Shown: piece by piece, positions 9,157 to 16,900 of the stretch | Layout: every line of letters starts with the position of its first letter | How positions within the stretch are numbered: position 1 is the first letter of the stretch | Source: Micromonospora costi | GTDB taxonomy: Bacteria > Actinomycetota > Actinomycetes > Mycobacteriales > Micromonosporaceae | Reading direction: 5' to 3' | DNA length: 64,000 nucleotides | Assembly (NCBI RefSeq): GCF_003626655.1 | Contig: NZ_RBAN01000002.1 | Coordinates: 186,001-250,000 of the forward strand | Program-made: the position numbers and the translations under genes | Notes under the pieces: generated by a model | Told to the model about the DNA's origin: nothing | Database searches by the model: none | What the model saw: the letters and a program-made list of their open reading frames with translations, nothing else

Positions 9157-9171
9157 CCGGTTGACCGGAAC

Positions 9172-9354
9172 ATTACGAGCGGCACCGGCGGCCTGTTCGG
9201 CGCCGGCCCGCGCGGCGGCCAGCCCGGGTTGCTGCCCGAGGTGCAGAACGACTTCATCTTCGCGGGCATCGGCGAGGAGATCGGGCTGTTCGGCCTCTCC
9301 GCGCTACTCGTCGTCCACCTGTTGATCGTCGCGCGGGGGTTGCGTGCGGCGTGA
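9172..9354 (+). pseudogene. FtsW/RodA/SpoVE C-terminal fragment
   Basis: Reading from about 9172 to TGA 9352-9354 gives GGLFGAGPRGGQPGLLPEVQ, then NDFIFAGIGEEIGLFGLSAL and a last membrane helix. This is the conserved end of the SEDS peptidoglycan polymerases (G..G.P...P...TDFIFA..GEE.G). About 350 N-terminal residues are missing and there is no start, so it is a remnant. Confidence 0.75.
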
Positions 9355-9739
9355 TCAGGCCGGCAATCCGTGCGGCCTCGGCGCTGCCGCCCGGGCCGGC
9401 CTGCTCCAGTTCCACACAGACCGCCGAGACCGGCGTGCCGTTCTTGTCCAGCGCAAAGCCGATGAACCAGCCGTGGTCCGGGCCGGTCCGGTGCTGACTG
9501 GGCGGTGCCGGTCTTCCCAGGACGTTGTCACCGCTGCTCTGGTCGCCGGTGAACATGTCCTTGATCCGGCCACCGATCAGCTGGTCGCTGGTGCCCACCA
9601 GGAAATCCTGGTCATCCCGGAAGCCGTTAGAGCGCGCATCTTCTTTCCACGGGCGCGCCGCTTCGCCAGCGGCAGGTCCAGGATCGCCTCGCCGCCGACG
9701 TCCGCGAGCACCTCGATCAGCACGTAGTGGGCGGGGCAC
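9330..9739 (-). pseudogene. Penicillin-binding transpeptidase C-terminal fragment
   Basis: The minus strand encodes GTSDQLIGGRIKDMF and then DHGWFIGFALDKNGTPVSAV and VCVELEQAGPGG..AARIA, matching the tail of class B penicillin-binding proteins (HAWFIGFAP...AVAVVVENGG...A..IA). The SxxK and SxN motifs and the KTGT box are not present in readable form. It overlaps the end of the FtsW/RodA scrap on the other strand. SEDS and PBP genes normally sit side by side, so both scraps probably come from one lost pair, rearranged. Confidence 0.6.
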
Positions 9740-9985
9740 CCGCGCGCCAGAACGAGGAGGCCGCGACCGGCGACAATCGCTCCGCTACAACTGGGCGAAA
9801 TTCATCCCGCGGCGCACTCCAGCACGGCGTTACGCGACTCGCGCAGCAGGCGGGCCGCCCATCTCGGGTGAAATTGTTGGGACGCGCGTAACGAAGATCA
9901 TCTGTATCGACGCTGTCCAGGGTGGACAGGATGGGTTCCTGTCCCGGCCGGACGGTCCGGCCGGTTCCTCTGGCGTAAGGATTCC
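9740..9985. other. Intergenic upstream of secreted protein
   Basis: No gene seen. A short dyad CTGTCCAGGGTGGACAG lies near 9914 ahead of the secreted-protein gene and might be regulatory. Confidence 0.3.
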
Positions 9986-11251
9986 ATGTCTCTGCACCAG
10001 CAACGACGTCTCAAACTGGTCGGCGCGCTCGCGGCAAGCGCGCTGACCCTCACCACCATCGCGCTGCTGCCCGCCGCCGCCGCGAACGCGGCACCGCCCC
10101 TGGCCGACCTCGTGGTCACCGTGAGCGCCAACCCGACCGAGGTCGTCGACAGCGGCGACTGGACCACCATCACGGTCGACGTCCGCAACACCGGCAAGCA
10201 GACGAGCGATCACGTCACGCTGACCTTCGCACTGCCCGCCGGCGCCCAGTTCCCCACCGACGGCTACGTCATCCCGGACAGCTGGCAGTGCGATCTCCTG
10301 GGAACGGCCACCTGCACGACATCCCCGCTCGCCGCTCGGGCCATGGCCGAACCCCTGAGCGTGCCGCTCAACGTGCCAGTCGGCACCGCCGGTGACCTTC
10401 TCACCGTGAGCGCGACCGCCAGCGGCGGAACGGAGTCGTCCCTGACCAACAACACCGGTCAGGCGACCCTCCGCTACATCCCCGCCTTCGTGGACCTCGA
10501 CTTCATCGCCGAGTCGGCCGACTACCAGATGATCAACGGTGAGGTGCTGGGCCTCTCTAGCCGGATCCAGAACACCGGCAGGTCGAGATCGAGCGACATC
10601 ACCGTCACCGTTCCCCTCCCGTCCGGCATGGCTCCTTACAGCGCGTCTGGCGATGGCTGGACCTGCGCCTTCGGCGACACGCTCGCCGGCGGCCTGCCCG
10701 GATGGAGCTGCACCCACGCCCCTATCTGGGATGGTCAGACCACCGGAAACCTCACGGTCGTCGGCAAGATCTCAGGAGCCCAGCCAGGGGACGTCCTCGA
10801 CCTGGTCGCCACCGTGTCCAACACCGTGCTGGACACCAACCCTGACAACAACACCTTGCGGGCCAGCGCCACGGTGCTCGAGGCGGCGACCATCCGCGGC
10901 ACCGTCTGGGTGGACAGCGACCGGGATGGCGCACGAGACGAGGGCGAGCCGGGCGCCGCCACCGGAAGCATCTACCACATCCTGCTCCAGCCGCAGGCAG
11001 TCGGACAACCAGGTGCGATCGCCACCATCAACCCTGACGGCACCTACATCGCCCAGGCACGGCCCGGCACCTACCGGGTCCAGTTCGCCATACAGGACCC
11101 CTACCTTTACATCAACTCGGCCGACTCCGACCTGGTGTCGTACGACAACAACGCGGGTTACACCAAGTACGGCTACAGCGACTGGGTGACGCTCGCGGGT
11201 GGCGAGGAGGCCGTGGTCGACGCCGGCGTGGTCTCCAAGTACCTCTCCTGA
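9986..11251 (+). CDS. Secreted DUF11/SdrD-like surface protein
   Basis: A 421-residue exported protein. The signal peptide has a basic start, a hydrophobic core (ASALTLTTIALLPAAAA) and a cleavage site near ANAA/PP at about 35. Two immunoglobulin-like DUF11/CARDB-type repeats follow (about 40-165 and 170-305), both with VR/SRIQNTG and D.NPDNNT-style turns. An SdrD_B-like domain begins with IRGTVWVDSDRDGARDEGEP, whose Asp-rich loop is a likely calcium site. No anchor is visible, so it is probably released or held non-covalently. AAGGA sits 5 nt before the ATG. A strong terminator follows, so it is monocistronic. Adhesion or a wall-matrix role is inference. Confidence 0.8.
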   Translation: MSLHQQRRLKLVGALAASALTLTTIALLPAAAANAAPPLADLVVTVSANPTEVVDSGDWTTITVDVRNTGKQTSDHVTLTFALPAGAQFPTDGYVIPDSWQCDLLGTATCTTSPLAARAMAEPLSVPLNVPVGTAGDLLTVSATASGGTESSLTNNTGQATLRYIPAFVDLDFIAESADYQMINGEVLGLSSRIQNTGRSRSSDITVTVPLPSGMAPYSASGDGWTCAFGDTLAGGLPGWSCTHAPIWDGQTTGNLTVVGKISGAQPGDVLDLVATVSNTVLDTNPDNNTLRASATVLEAATIRGTVWVDSDRDGARDEGEPGAATGSIYHILLQPQAVGQPGAIATINPDGTYIAQARPGTYRVQFAIQDPYLYINSADSDLVSYDNNAGYTKYGYSDWVTLAGGEEAVVDAGVVSKYLS

Positions 11252-11267
11252 CACACGTCCAGCAGCG

Positions 11268-11301
11268 GGCCCGGGCCCCGGGAATGATCGGGGCCCGGGC
11301 C
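11268..11301 (+). terminator. GC-rich terminator hairpin
   Basis: Perfect 13-bp arms GGCCCGGGCCCCG (11268-11280) and CGGGGCCCGGGCC (11289-11301) with an 8-nt loop, 17 nt after the secreted-protein stop. Confidence 0.8.
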
Positions 11302-11771
11302 AATGACAACGCATGCAGTCGCCGGTTGCTCTGCGGTCCCCGTATCACAATCACTGAGCGCGCGGCGCCATGAGCAGCCTCCATACGGCAAAGCACGACA
11401 GGCCCGTTACCCGAATGCTGACCGCTCACATTCAGGCCCGGCCTCGGCGGGCCACGCGCGGGCCCACCCGTCCTACCATGGGCTTTTGGCTGCTCTACCT
11501 GGCCCCCCCGTTCGGATCGCCCATGCCCGGGACTTCGCCGCGAGGTCGGCGTGCGGGAGCCGAGCATGGGCCGAACACCCGATCCGCTCTGTCGTCCAGT
11601 GCATGTGGCGGACCGCGCGACCGAGGGTCCCGGCCCGAACAGGTGACCGTCGCGGATTGACGACTGATAGTAGTGTCCCTCGTATTGTGCCTGGTCCGGG
11701 CGGTCGTTGATCCAGTCGGACTGCCCACCTCCCGCCAGCGAGCGGGAATCGACACTCAGCCAAGGAGCTCT
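11302..11771. other. Intergenic with candidate promoter
   Basis: No gene recognised in 470 bases. TTGACG at 11657-11662 with TCGTAT 17 bp downstream is a weak candidate promoter for the LPxTG protein, about 90 nt before its start. Confidence 0.3.
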
Positions 11772-12710
11772 ATGCGTACACTCAAGATTGTCGGCGCCGC
11801 GGTCGGCGCGTTCGTTCTCTCGTCCCTTGCTCTGGCCGGTCCCGCTCAGGCCGCGCCCGGTGATGCGGTGTGGACGGCCAACGGCGACTCGTCGATCACA
11901 AGCAAGCACTCCGTCACCCTGGTCGGCAATAACACGTCGGTCGAGGCCACGAACCTCGGCGTCGACGTCGAGGCCGGCGACGCGGTCAGCTTCTCCATCG
12001 CGCTCGCCGACGGGGCGGCGTGCAGCGGCGGCGCGCCCCGTGTCTTCGTGGTCGTGAACGGCATCAACACCAACTCGTGGGACCAGAACATCGCCGCCAG
12101 CACGCAGTGCGGCGCGGAAGGCACGATCACGTTCAAGATTCCGGCGGCCGGGACCATCCGGCAGGCCGGCGTAGTGTACGACAACCTGGCCGCCCCCGGC
12201 ACAGTTGTGGTGTCAGACCTGCGGATCGCGGGCGAGCTGGTCGACTTCCAGGCGGTCGAACCGGGCCCCGGACCGACGAAGACGCCGACCGCCCCGCCGA
12301 CCAGCCAGCCCGCGGAGCCGCGCGACTGCGAGGCGTACGTCTACACCGGCACCACGCAGAACCTTTGCGCCGACTTCCCCAGCCCTCCCGGACCGGTCAA
12401 CTGCTCTGACGTGAAGTACCGCGTCACGTTGGTGGACGTGAACAACGACCCGTGGGGCCTAGACGGCAACAGGGGCACACCGGGGATTGGCTGCGAGTCC
12501 AACCCCCTCAAGCCGACGACCGGGTCGACCGAGGAGCCGACGGCCGACCCGACCGCGTCTACGTCCGACAGTCCCGCCCCGGGCGCGGGCGGTGGCCTTC
12601 CCGTCACGGGTGTCAACGCCACTGCACTCGGCGGTGTCGGTGTGATCGCGGTGCTGGCTGGCGTGGCGCTGGTGGTGGCGCGCCGACGTCGGGTCCGCTT
12701 CGACGCCTGA
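11772..12710 (+). CDS. LPxTG-anchored cell-wall protein with Excalibur-like domain
   Basis: About 312 residues. Start ATG 11772 has AAGGAG 4 nt upstream. A signal peptide (VGAFVLSSLALAGPAQA/AP) leads to a beta-rich domain (about 30-165), a Pro/Thr-rich linker, then a Cys-containing Excalibur-like segment (DCEAY...NLC...NCSDV, DVNNDPWGLDGNRG..GIGCE) that in the family binds calcium. The C-terminus is a full sortase signal: LPVTG, a hydrophobic helix and ARRRRVRF. It should be covalently linked to peptidoglycan by a housekeeping sortase, which is not in this window. A terminator follows. Confidence 0.85.
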   Translation: MRTLKIVGAAVGAFVLSSLALAGPAQAAPGDAVWTANGDSSITSKHSVTLVGNNTSVEATNLGVDVEAGDAVSFSIALADGAACSGGAPRVFVVVNGINTNSWDQNIAASTQCGAEGTITFKIPAAGTIRQAGVVYDNLAAPGTVVVSDLRIAGELVDFQAVEPGPGPTKTPTAPPTSQPAEPRDCEAYVYTGTTQNLCADFPSPPGPVNCSDVKYRVTLVDVNNDPWGLDGNRGTPGIGCESNPLKPTTGSTEEPTADPTASTSDSPAPGAGGGLPVTGVNATALGGVGVIAVLAGVALVVARRRRVRFDA

Positions 12711-12718
12711 CCTTCACC

Positions 12719-12756
12719 GGAACGCCCCCGCTGCCGTGAGGTGGTGGGGGCGTTCC
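12719..12756 (+). terminator. Terminator after the LPxTG gene
   Basis: Arms GGAACGCCCCC (12719-12729) and GGGGGCGTTCC (12746-12756) are a perfect 11-bp stem, 9 nt after the stop. It also faces the end of the minus-strand NRPS operon. Confidence 0.8.
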
Positions 12757-12771
12757 TGCTTCCGGACGCGG

Positions 12772-13039
12772 CTACTGGGTCGGTGCGGCCCCCGCGACCG
12801 CACCGAGGACGACAGTGCGCGGCCAGATTTGGGCGACGCCCTTCACCGCCCCGGGCATCCAGCGCGGGCAGCGCCGGGTCGCCGATGTCGACGCCGCGGT
12901 CCTGCACGTGGGCCTTGACGAGGTCCCAGCGGGTCAGGAGTTCGTCCCAGCCGATCGACTGCCCCGGTGGCAAGCTCGTTCGGTTGATTGGGCCTTGCCG
13001 GCCGACCAGCATCGGTGGAGACACCAGTTCAACCTTCAC
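12772..13039 (-). CDS. Possible small last gene of the NRPS operon, perhaps frameshifted
   Basis: A GTG at 13039 overlaps the stop of the upstream BPL_N gene (GTGA). The product begins MKVELVSPPMLVGRQG and continues LPPGQSIGWDELLTRWDLVK and HVQDRGVDIGDPALPALD. In that frame it then becomes Arg-rich and runs into the antisense of the LPxTG gene, but a neighbouring frame gives a natural-looking end (MPGAVKGVAQIWPRTVVLG...APTQ) stopping at 12772. This fits a ~90-residue gene with a single frameshift. No family is recognised. Confidence 0.35.
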
Positions 13040-13848
13040 TGTGAGCCGGGCATCGGTCCGTCCGTGGTGTTTTCGATGAGGTCGTGGCCCAGATCGAACC
13101 GGATGCCGTCCGGGTTGGTCAGCCCGACGTCCGCGTACCAGGAGCGGTCAGCCTCGGGGTGTGGTCCGACGAGGCCCACTCGCCCGGCGCCGAAGGTGGT
13201 GACGACGGCGGCGACGGCCCCGGTGTCGTAGGTCGCGAGCACCGCGCCCGGCCTTCCGGCTCCCAACTCGAATGTCGGGCCGTCCTGGAAGTACATGTGC
13301 CGGACCCGGCCACGCCACGTAACCGCGATCACCGTGTCGTCGGTGCTGTCGACGCTCGCCCCGGCGGTGCTGATGTACTGATCCACCTTCCCGTCGATCA
13401 GACCGAAGCCAGGGTCGGCGGCGGCGAGGTACGCCCCGAGACAGAAGCCGAGGTAGCGACCGCCGGCGTGGACGAAGCCGCGGATGTCTTCGGCGTGGTC
13501 GCGCATTCTCCGCCAGGCCCGGTTGACGTTGCCGCCGCCGGGTTGGGCATAGACCGCCGCTTCGGCCAGCGTGCTGCGCGACAGTTGCCGCTCCTCATCC
13601 GGGCCGCAGTACTCGGTGCGGAACCCGGCCGGTGCACTGCGCAGAAGTGCCGCCACCGCCTCGGCGCAGCCGGAGCAGGCGGCTGGACCGCGGTAGACCA
13701 GCGCCAGCGGCTTCTTTCTCGAGATTGCTGCGGCCCCGGCCCAGCCGAACGCGGCCAGGCCGCCGGCCGCGCCGATGCCGACCAGGAGACGTCGCCGACT
13801 GATCCTGTGCCCGGTGCTGACGAGTACGCCCAACCTGCTCTGCCGCAT
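13036..13848 (-). CDS. BPL_N-domain (glutamine-amidotransferase-like) protein, paralogue 1
   Basis: About 270 residues, start ATG 13848 with GGAGGG upstream. A Tat-like leader (HRISRRRLLVGIGAAGGLAA) suggests export or membrane tethering. The rest is a BPL_N-type class I glutamine-amidotransferase fold: a strand PLALVYRG, a PGGG turn at about 103-106, and GGRYLGFCLGAYLA, where Cys136 sits at the nucleophile elbow. A His in VGPHPEAD is a likely catalytic partner. BPL_N resembles the N-terminal part of yeast biotin-protein ligase and its bacterial role is not settled. It is a clear paralogue of the protein at 15250-16008 (shared LALVYRGPA, GPDE, LAEA..YAQPGGG) and ends the operon. Confidence 0.8.
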   Translation of the reverse strand: MRQSRLGVLVSTGHRISRRRLLVGIGAAGGLAAFGWAGAAAISRKKPLALVYRGPAACSGCAEAVAALLRSAPAGFRTEYCGPDEERQLSRSTLAEAAVYAQPGGGNVNRAWRRMRDHAEDIRGFVHAGGRYLGFCLGAYLAAADPGFGLIDGKVDQYISTAGASVDSTDDTVIAVTWRGRVRHMYFQDGPTFELGAGRPGAVLATYDTGAVAAVVTTFGAGRVGLVGPHPEADRSWYADVGLTNPDGIRFDLGHDLIENTTDGPMPGSQ

Positions 13849-13864
13849 GTCGCTTCCCTCCTGC

Positions 13865-15253
13865 TCAGCCGCGATGCCGTCCCGTCGCCGACGCCTCCAC
13901 CGGGCGTTCGCGGAGGCGGGGAGTCGCTGCCGCGTACATCGACATCCCGATGTGGCCGTGTCGTCGTCGCCCGTTCCACGTAGCCAGGCGACGAGCGCCA
14001 CGGGAGGTCGCCGTCACGAGCCCTTCGAGGGGGCCACGGCCCGCCGTGGCCCACCACGCGACCGCGAATGTCACGAGGCCCACGACCTGCGCGAGGTATC
14101 CGGTCGCCGGCGCGAAGGAGTCGAGTTCCGAGTTGATGAACATGATGTGCGCGGTGTAGAGCGTCAACGTCATGCCGCCCGTCGCTGCCAGGGGTACCAG
14201 CAGCACGGCGATCGCCCGCCGCGGAAGACTCCGCGTCACTCGGGCGGCCAGCAGCATGATGGCGATCAGGGCGATCGCGCTCCCGATCGTGCCGAGCAGG
14301 TCCAGCGGTGTGCCGGTGTGCGGCCCGTCGACCGCGAGCCACCACCACGTCGAGGTGGGCGTGGTCCCGTCCCCGCCCAACGCGAGGAGTTCGGCCGTCT
14401 CCGTCACGTCGAGCCCGCTCCGCGGCTGGGCGAGCGTGATCTGCTGCAGTCCCCCGTACCGGTCGAGCAGGACCGACGACGCCACCGGCGCCGCGACCGC
14501 GAGAGCGACTCCGGTGACGAGCATCCCCAGGACGACCCTCGTCCTGCTCAGGGTCAGCCGTCCGATGACCAGACCGGCGCACAGGTATGCCAGCCATGCC
14601 ACGGCCGGATACTCCCCCGTGAGTGACAGCTCGGTGAGCAGCGCGACCGGGTTGTCGACGAGGTGGGCGAACGCCGCGTTGTCGTAGCTCGGCTCCGGCA
14701 GCGGTGGCAGAACGTAACGGAGCACGGGAGCGCCGGCGGCCATAACCACGCCGGTGAGCGCCACCAGCCAGGTCGGCAGGAAGACCAACGGAATCGCCAG
14801 CAGGAACATCACCGCGTAGTAGGGCAGGATCACCGACGCCACGGACGCGTCGGTGTAACCCAGCGCCAGTCCGATCGCGCCGATGGCCAGCGCCCGGACG
14901 ATCAGCGCCGTCACGAGCCCCGAGCTGCCGCTCGGTCGCACCCGTTGCCGCTGGCTCAGGAACGCGAGGGTGACCCCAGCCAGTACCGCGAACGCGGCCG
15001 CAGCCCGCCCGGCGAAGGCCGTGAACCACCACGTCGGTCGTCCCGCGGCATCGGATTCGGGCAGTGCGTGCACGGCGATCATGGCCAGTAGTGCGACGCC
15101 GCGAGCGGCGTCCACGCCGAGCAGCCGGGATCGTCCGGCTGGCGCGTTGGTCGTCGGGAGGCCGGCCTCGGCCCGCTTGGCTTCGGCGGCGCGCCTGTTC
15201 GCGTCGGCAGCTCGATCGAGTTCCTGCCAACTGAGGTTCGCGGTCTGGTTCAT
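13865..15253 (-). CDS. Heparan-alpha-glucosaminide N-acetyltransferase-like membrane protein
   Basis: A 462-residue polytopic protein with about 10-11 membrane segments. The N-terminal part holds the DUF1624/HGSNAT signature (RLLGVDAARGVALLAMIAVH) with the conserved His, and the C-terminal half has a DUF418-like layout. HGSNAT relatives carry acyl groups from acyl-CoA across a membrane to an amino sugar. In this operon the acceptor may instead be an amino group of the nonribosomal product or a wall component; that is inference. Its ATG overlaps the upstream stop (ATGA), and the BPL_N gene starts 16 nt after its end. Confidence 0.78.
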   Translation of the reverse strand: MNQTANLSWQELDRAADANRRAAEAKRAEAGLPTTNAPAGRSRLLGVDAARGVALLAMIAVHALPESDAAGRPTWWFTAFAGRAAAAFAVLAGVTLAFLSQRQRVRPSGSSGLVTALIVRALAIGAIGLALGYTDASVASVILPYYAVMFLLAIPLVFLPTWLVALTGVVMAAGAPVLRYVLPPLPEPSYDNAAFAHLVDNPVALLTELSLTGEYPAVAWLAYLCAGLVIGRLTLSRTRVVLGMLVTGVALAVAAPVASSVLLDRYGGLQQITLAQPRSGLDVTETAELLALGGDGTTPTSTWWWLAVDGPHTGTPLDLLGTIGSAIALIAIMLLAARVTRSLPRRAIAVLLVPLAATGGMTLTLYTAHIMFINSELDSFAPATGYLAQVVGLVTFAVAWWATAGRGPLEGLVTATSRGARRLATWNGRRRHGHIGMSMYAAATPRLRERPVEASATGRHRG

Positions 15254-16008
15254 GTCCTCATCACGGTGTCAATCAGGTCCCGGCCGCAGTCCGCGCCGAG
15301 CCGGTCGGTGGTTGGCAACCCGGCGTCGATGTACCAGTCGTCGGTGGCCTCGGGGTGCGGGCCGACGACGCCGACTCGACCGGCACCGAAGCGGGTGACC
15401 ATCGCGGCGATCATGCCGTTCGGGTAGGTCGCGAGGATGTCGGCTTCGGCGTCCTGCCGTAGCCAGAAGTACGGGCCGTCCTGGAAGAAGAGCGTGCGTC
15501 GCCGGCGGCGCCAGGAGACCCGGACGATGGTGTCGTTCTGCGAGTCGATGGTGGCGCCGACGGAGGCGATGTACTGGTCGGTGTCACCGGGGAGGAGAGC
15601 GAAGCCGGGGGTGGCCCCGGCGAGGTAACCGCCCAGGCAGATTCCGAGGTACCTCCCGCCGGTGTGCACGAACTCCCGGATCTCGTGGCGGTGGCTCTTC
15701 AGGTGCCGGTAGCCGCGCTTCAGACTGCCGCCGCCGGGTTGGGCGTAGAGCGTGGCTTCCGCCAGCGTCCGACGGTTGAGCGGCAGGTCCTCGTCCGGCC
15801 CGACGTACCGCACGTCGAAGCCCCATCGGCTGGACTTGAGGAGCGCCGCCGCGGCCTCCGGGCATCCGGGCAGCGTCGCCGGCCCCCGGTAGACGAGCGC
15901 CACCGGTGTCTTCGTCGGCTCCGGCAGGGGCGAGGCGGCCGTCAGGCCACGGCCGGTGAGCGCCCGCCCGCCGGTGGCGAGCAGGCGACCGAAGGGACCC
16001 GGAACCAT
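15250..16008 (-). CDS. BPL_N-domain (glutamine-amidotransferase-like) protein, paralogue 2
   Basis: About 252 residues, starting at ATG 16008 inside the upstream stop (TGATG). It shares the fold and order of paralogue 1: VALVYRGPAT, GPDEDLPLNRRTLAEATLYA, QPGGG, and GGRYLGICLGGYLA with Cys124 at the nucleophile elbow; VGPHPEAT provides a His. It has a weak hydrophobic N-terminus but no clear twin-arginine leader, so the two paralogues may act on different sides of the membrane. The pair brackets the acyltransferase-like membrane gene, which implies two related steps on one product. Confidence 0.8.
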   Translation of the reverse strand: MVPGPFGRLLATGGRALTGRGLTAASPLPEPTKTPVALVYRGPATLPGCPEAAAALLKSSRWGFDVRYVGPDEDLPLNRRTLAEATLYAQPGGGSLKRGYRHLKSHRHEIREFVHTGGRYLGICLGGYLAGATPGFALLPGDTDQYIASVGATIDSQNDTIVRVSWRRRRRTLFFQDGPYFWLRQDAEADILATYPNGMIAAMVTRFGAGRVGVVGPHPEATDDWYIDAGLPTTDRLGADCGRDLIDTVMRT

Positions 16009-16817
16009 CACCACCCCGACGGAAGTGGGTTGTCGAGGGTCAACGCCGTGCAGCGCACCCCTCCCCCGCCCTTGGCGAGTTCCGTCGTGTCGAGTTCGAC
16101 GACCCGCAGGCCACGGGTCCGGAGCGCAGCAGCCAGCCGCGAGGCGCCCTTGGTCATGGTCACGGTGACGCCGTCGCTGATCAGGTTCAGCGCGAAGCGG
16201 GACGCCTCCTCGACGCTGACCTCGATGAGGTCCATGCCGAGTCCGCGCAGCCGCCGGCGGCTCGGCTCGTCGAGCGCCTCCGGACAGTAGGCGAGTGCAC
16301 GCCCGGGTTCGACGACCGCGACGGCCAGGTCGAGGTCGTACCACCGGGGGCTCACCGTCTGCAGCGGCACCACCTCGTAGCTCAGCTCCCGCGCGAGGAC
16401 GGCGTGCATCCGCCGGTCGGTGCGCTGGCCGTAGCCGGCGAGCAGCAGGTCGCCGCAGGCCAACGCGTCGCCCTGACCGCTGAACGCGTACGGCGCGTCC
16501 ACGACGTCGAAGTCGTGGTTGATGAGCCAGTCCTGGAAGTACGGCATCTCGGCCTTACGCTCCGGTGGCGGTGCACCGAGAACGGCCCGGTCCCCCCGCA
16601 CCACCGCGGCGTTCGCCGTGAAGACCATGTCCGGGCATTCCGGCGCGGACGGCACGTACTCGATGCGGCGGCCGGCGGCGCGGTGCGCGACGACGATGTT
16701 CAGGTGCTCGACCACGGCCGCGGCGTTGTCGGGCTGCACCTCCGTGTGCATGTACGGGTTGATCTCGTAGTCGACTCGGAAGTAGGCGGCGTCGGAGACC
16801 AGGAGTGCCTTGTTCAT
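16008..16817 (-). CDS. Arginine deiminase/dimethylargininase-fold enzyme
   Basis: A 269-residue pentein-fold protein. CPDMVFTANAAVV near 60-72 is the substrate-loop signature of the DDAH/amidinotransferase group, SGQGDAL near 112 carries the acidic residue pair, and GGGGVRCTALTLD places the catalytic Cys at about 256. Relatives hydrolyse or transfer the guanidino group of arginine derivatives, giving citrulline- or ornithine-type products. ATG 16817 was chosen for the AAAGGA upstream. Lying 84 nt after the NRPS gene and overlapping the next gene, it could supply the amino acid monomer or trim guanidino groups of the polymer. Confidence 0.82.
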   Translation of the reverse strand: MNKALLVSDAAYFRVDYEINPYMHTEVQPDNAAAVVEHLNIVVAHRAAGRRIEYVPSAPECPDMVFTANAAVVRGDRAVLGAPPPERKAEMPYFQDWLINHDFDVVDAPYAFSGQGDALACGDLLLAGYGQRTDRRMHAVLARELSYEVVPLQTVSPRWYDLDLAVAVVEPGRALAYCPEALDEPSRRRLRGLGMDLIEVSVEEASRFALNLISDGVTVTMTKGASRLAAALRTRGLRVVELDTTELAKGGGGVRCTALTLDNPLPSGW

Positions 16818-16900
16818 GCGGCGGTTTTTCCTTTCGTAGTTTGGACATGGACGGAATGAGTGGCGGCCAGGTGGTGGCAGCGCAGCCGCGCGCCGCGGCG

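Noticed and set aside
13398..15230. Long minus-strand frame rich in Arg and Gly
   Set aside because: It runs out of frame through the HGSNAT-like and BPL_N genes, which have clear family motifs; this frame has none.
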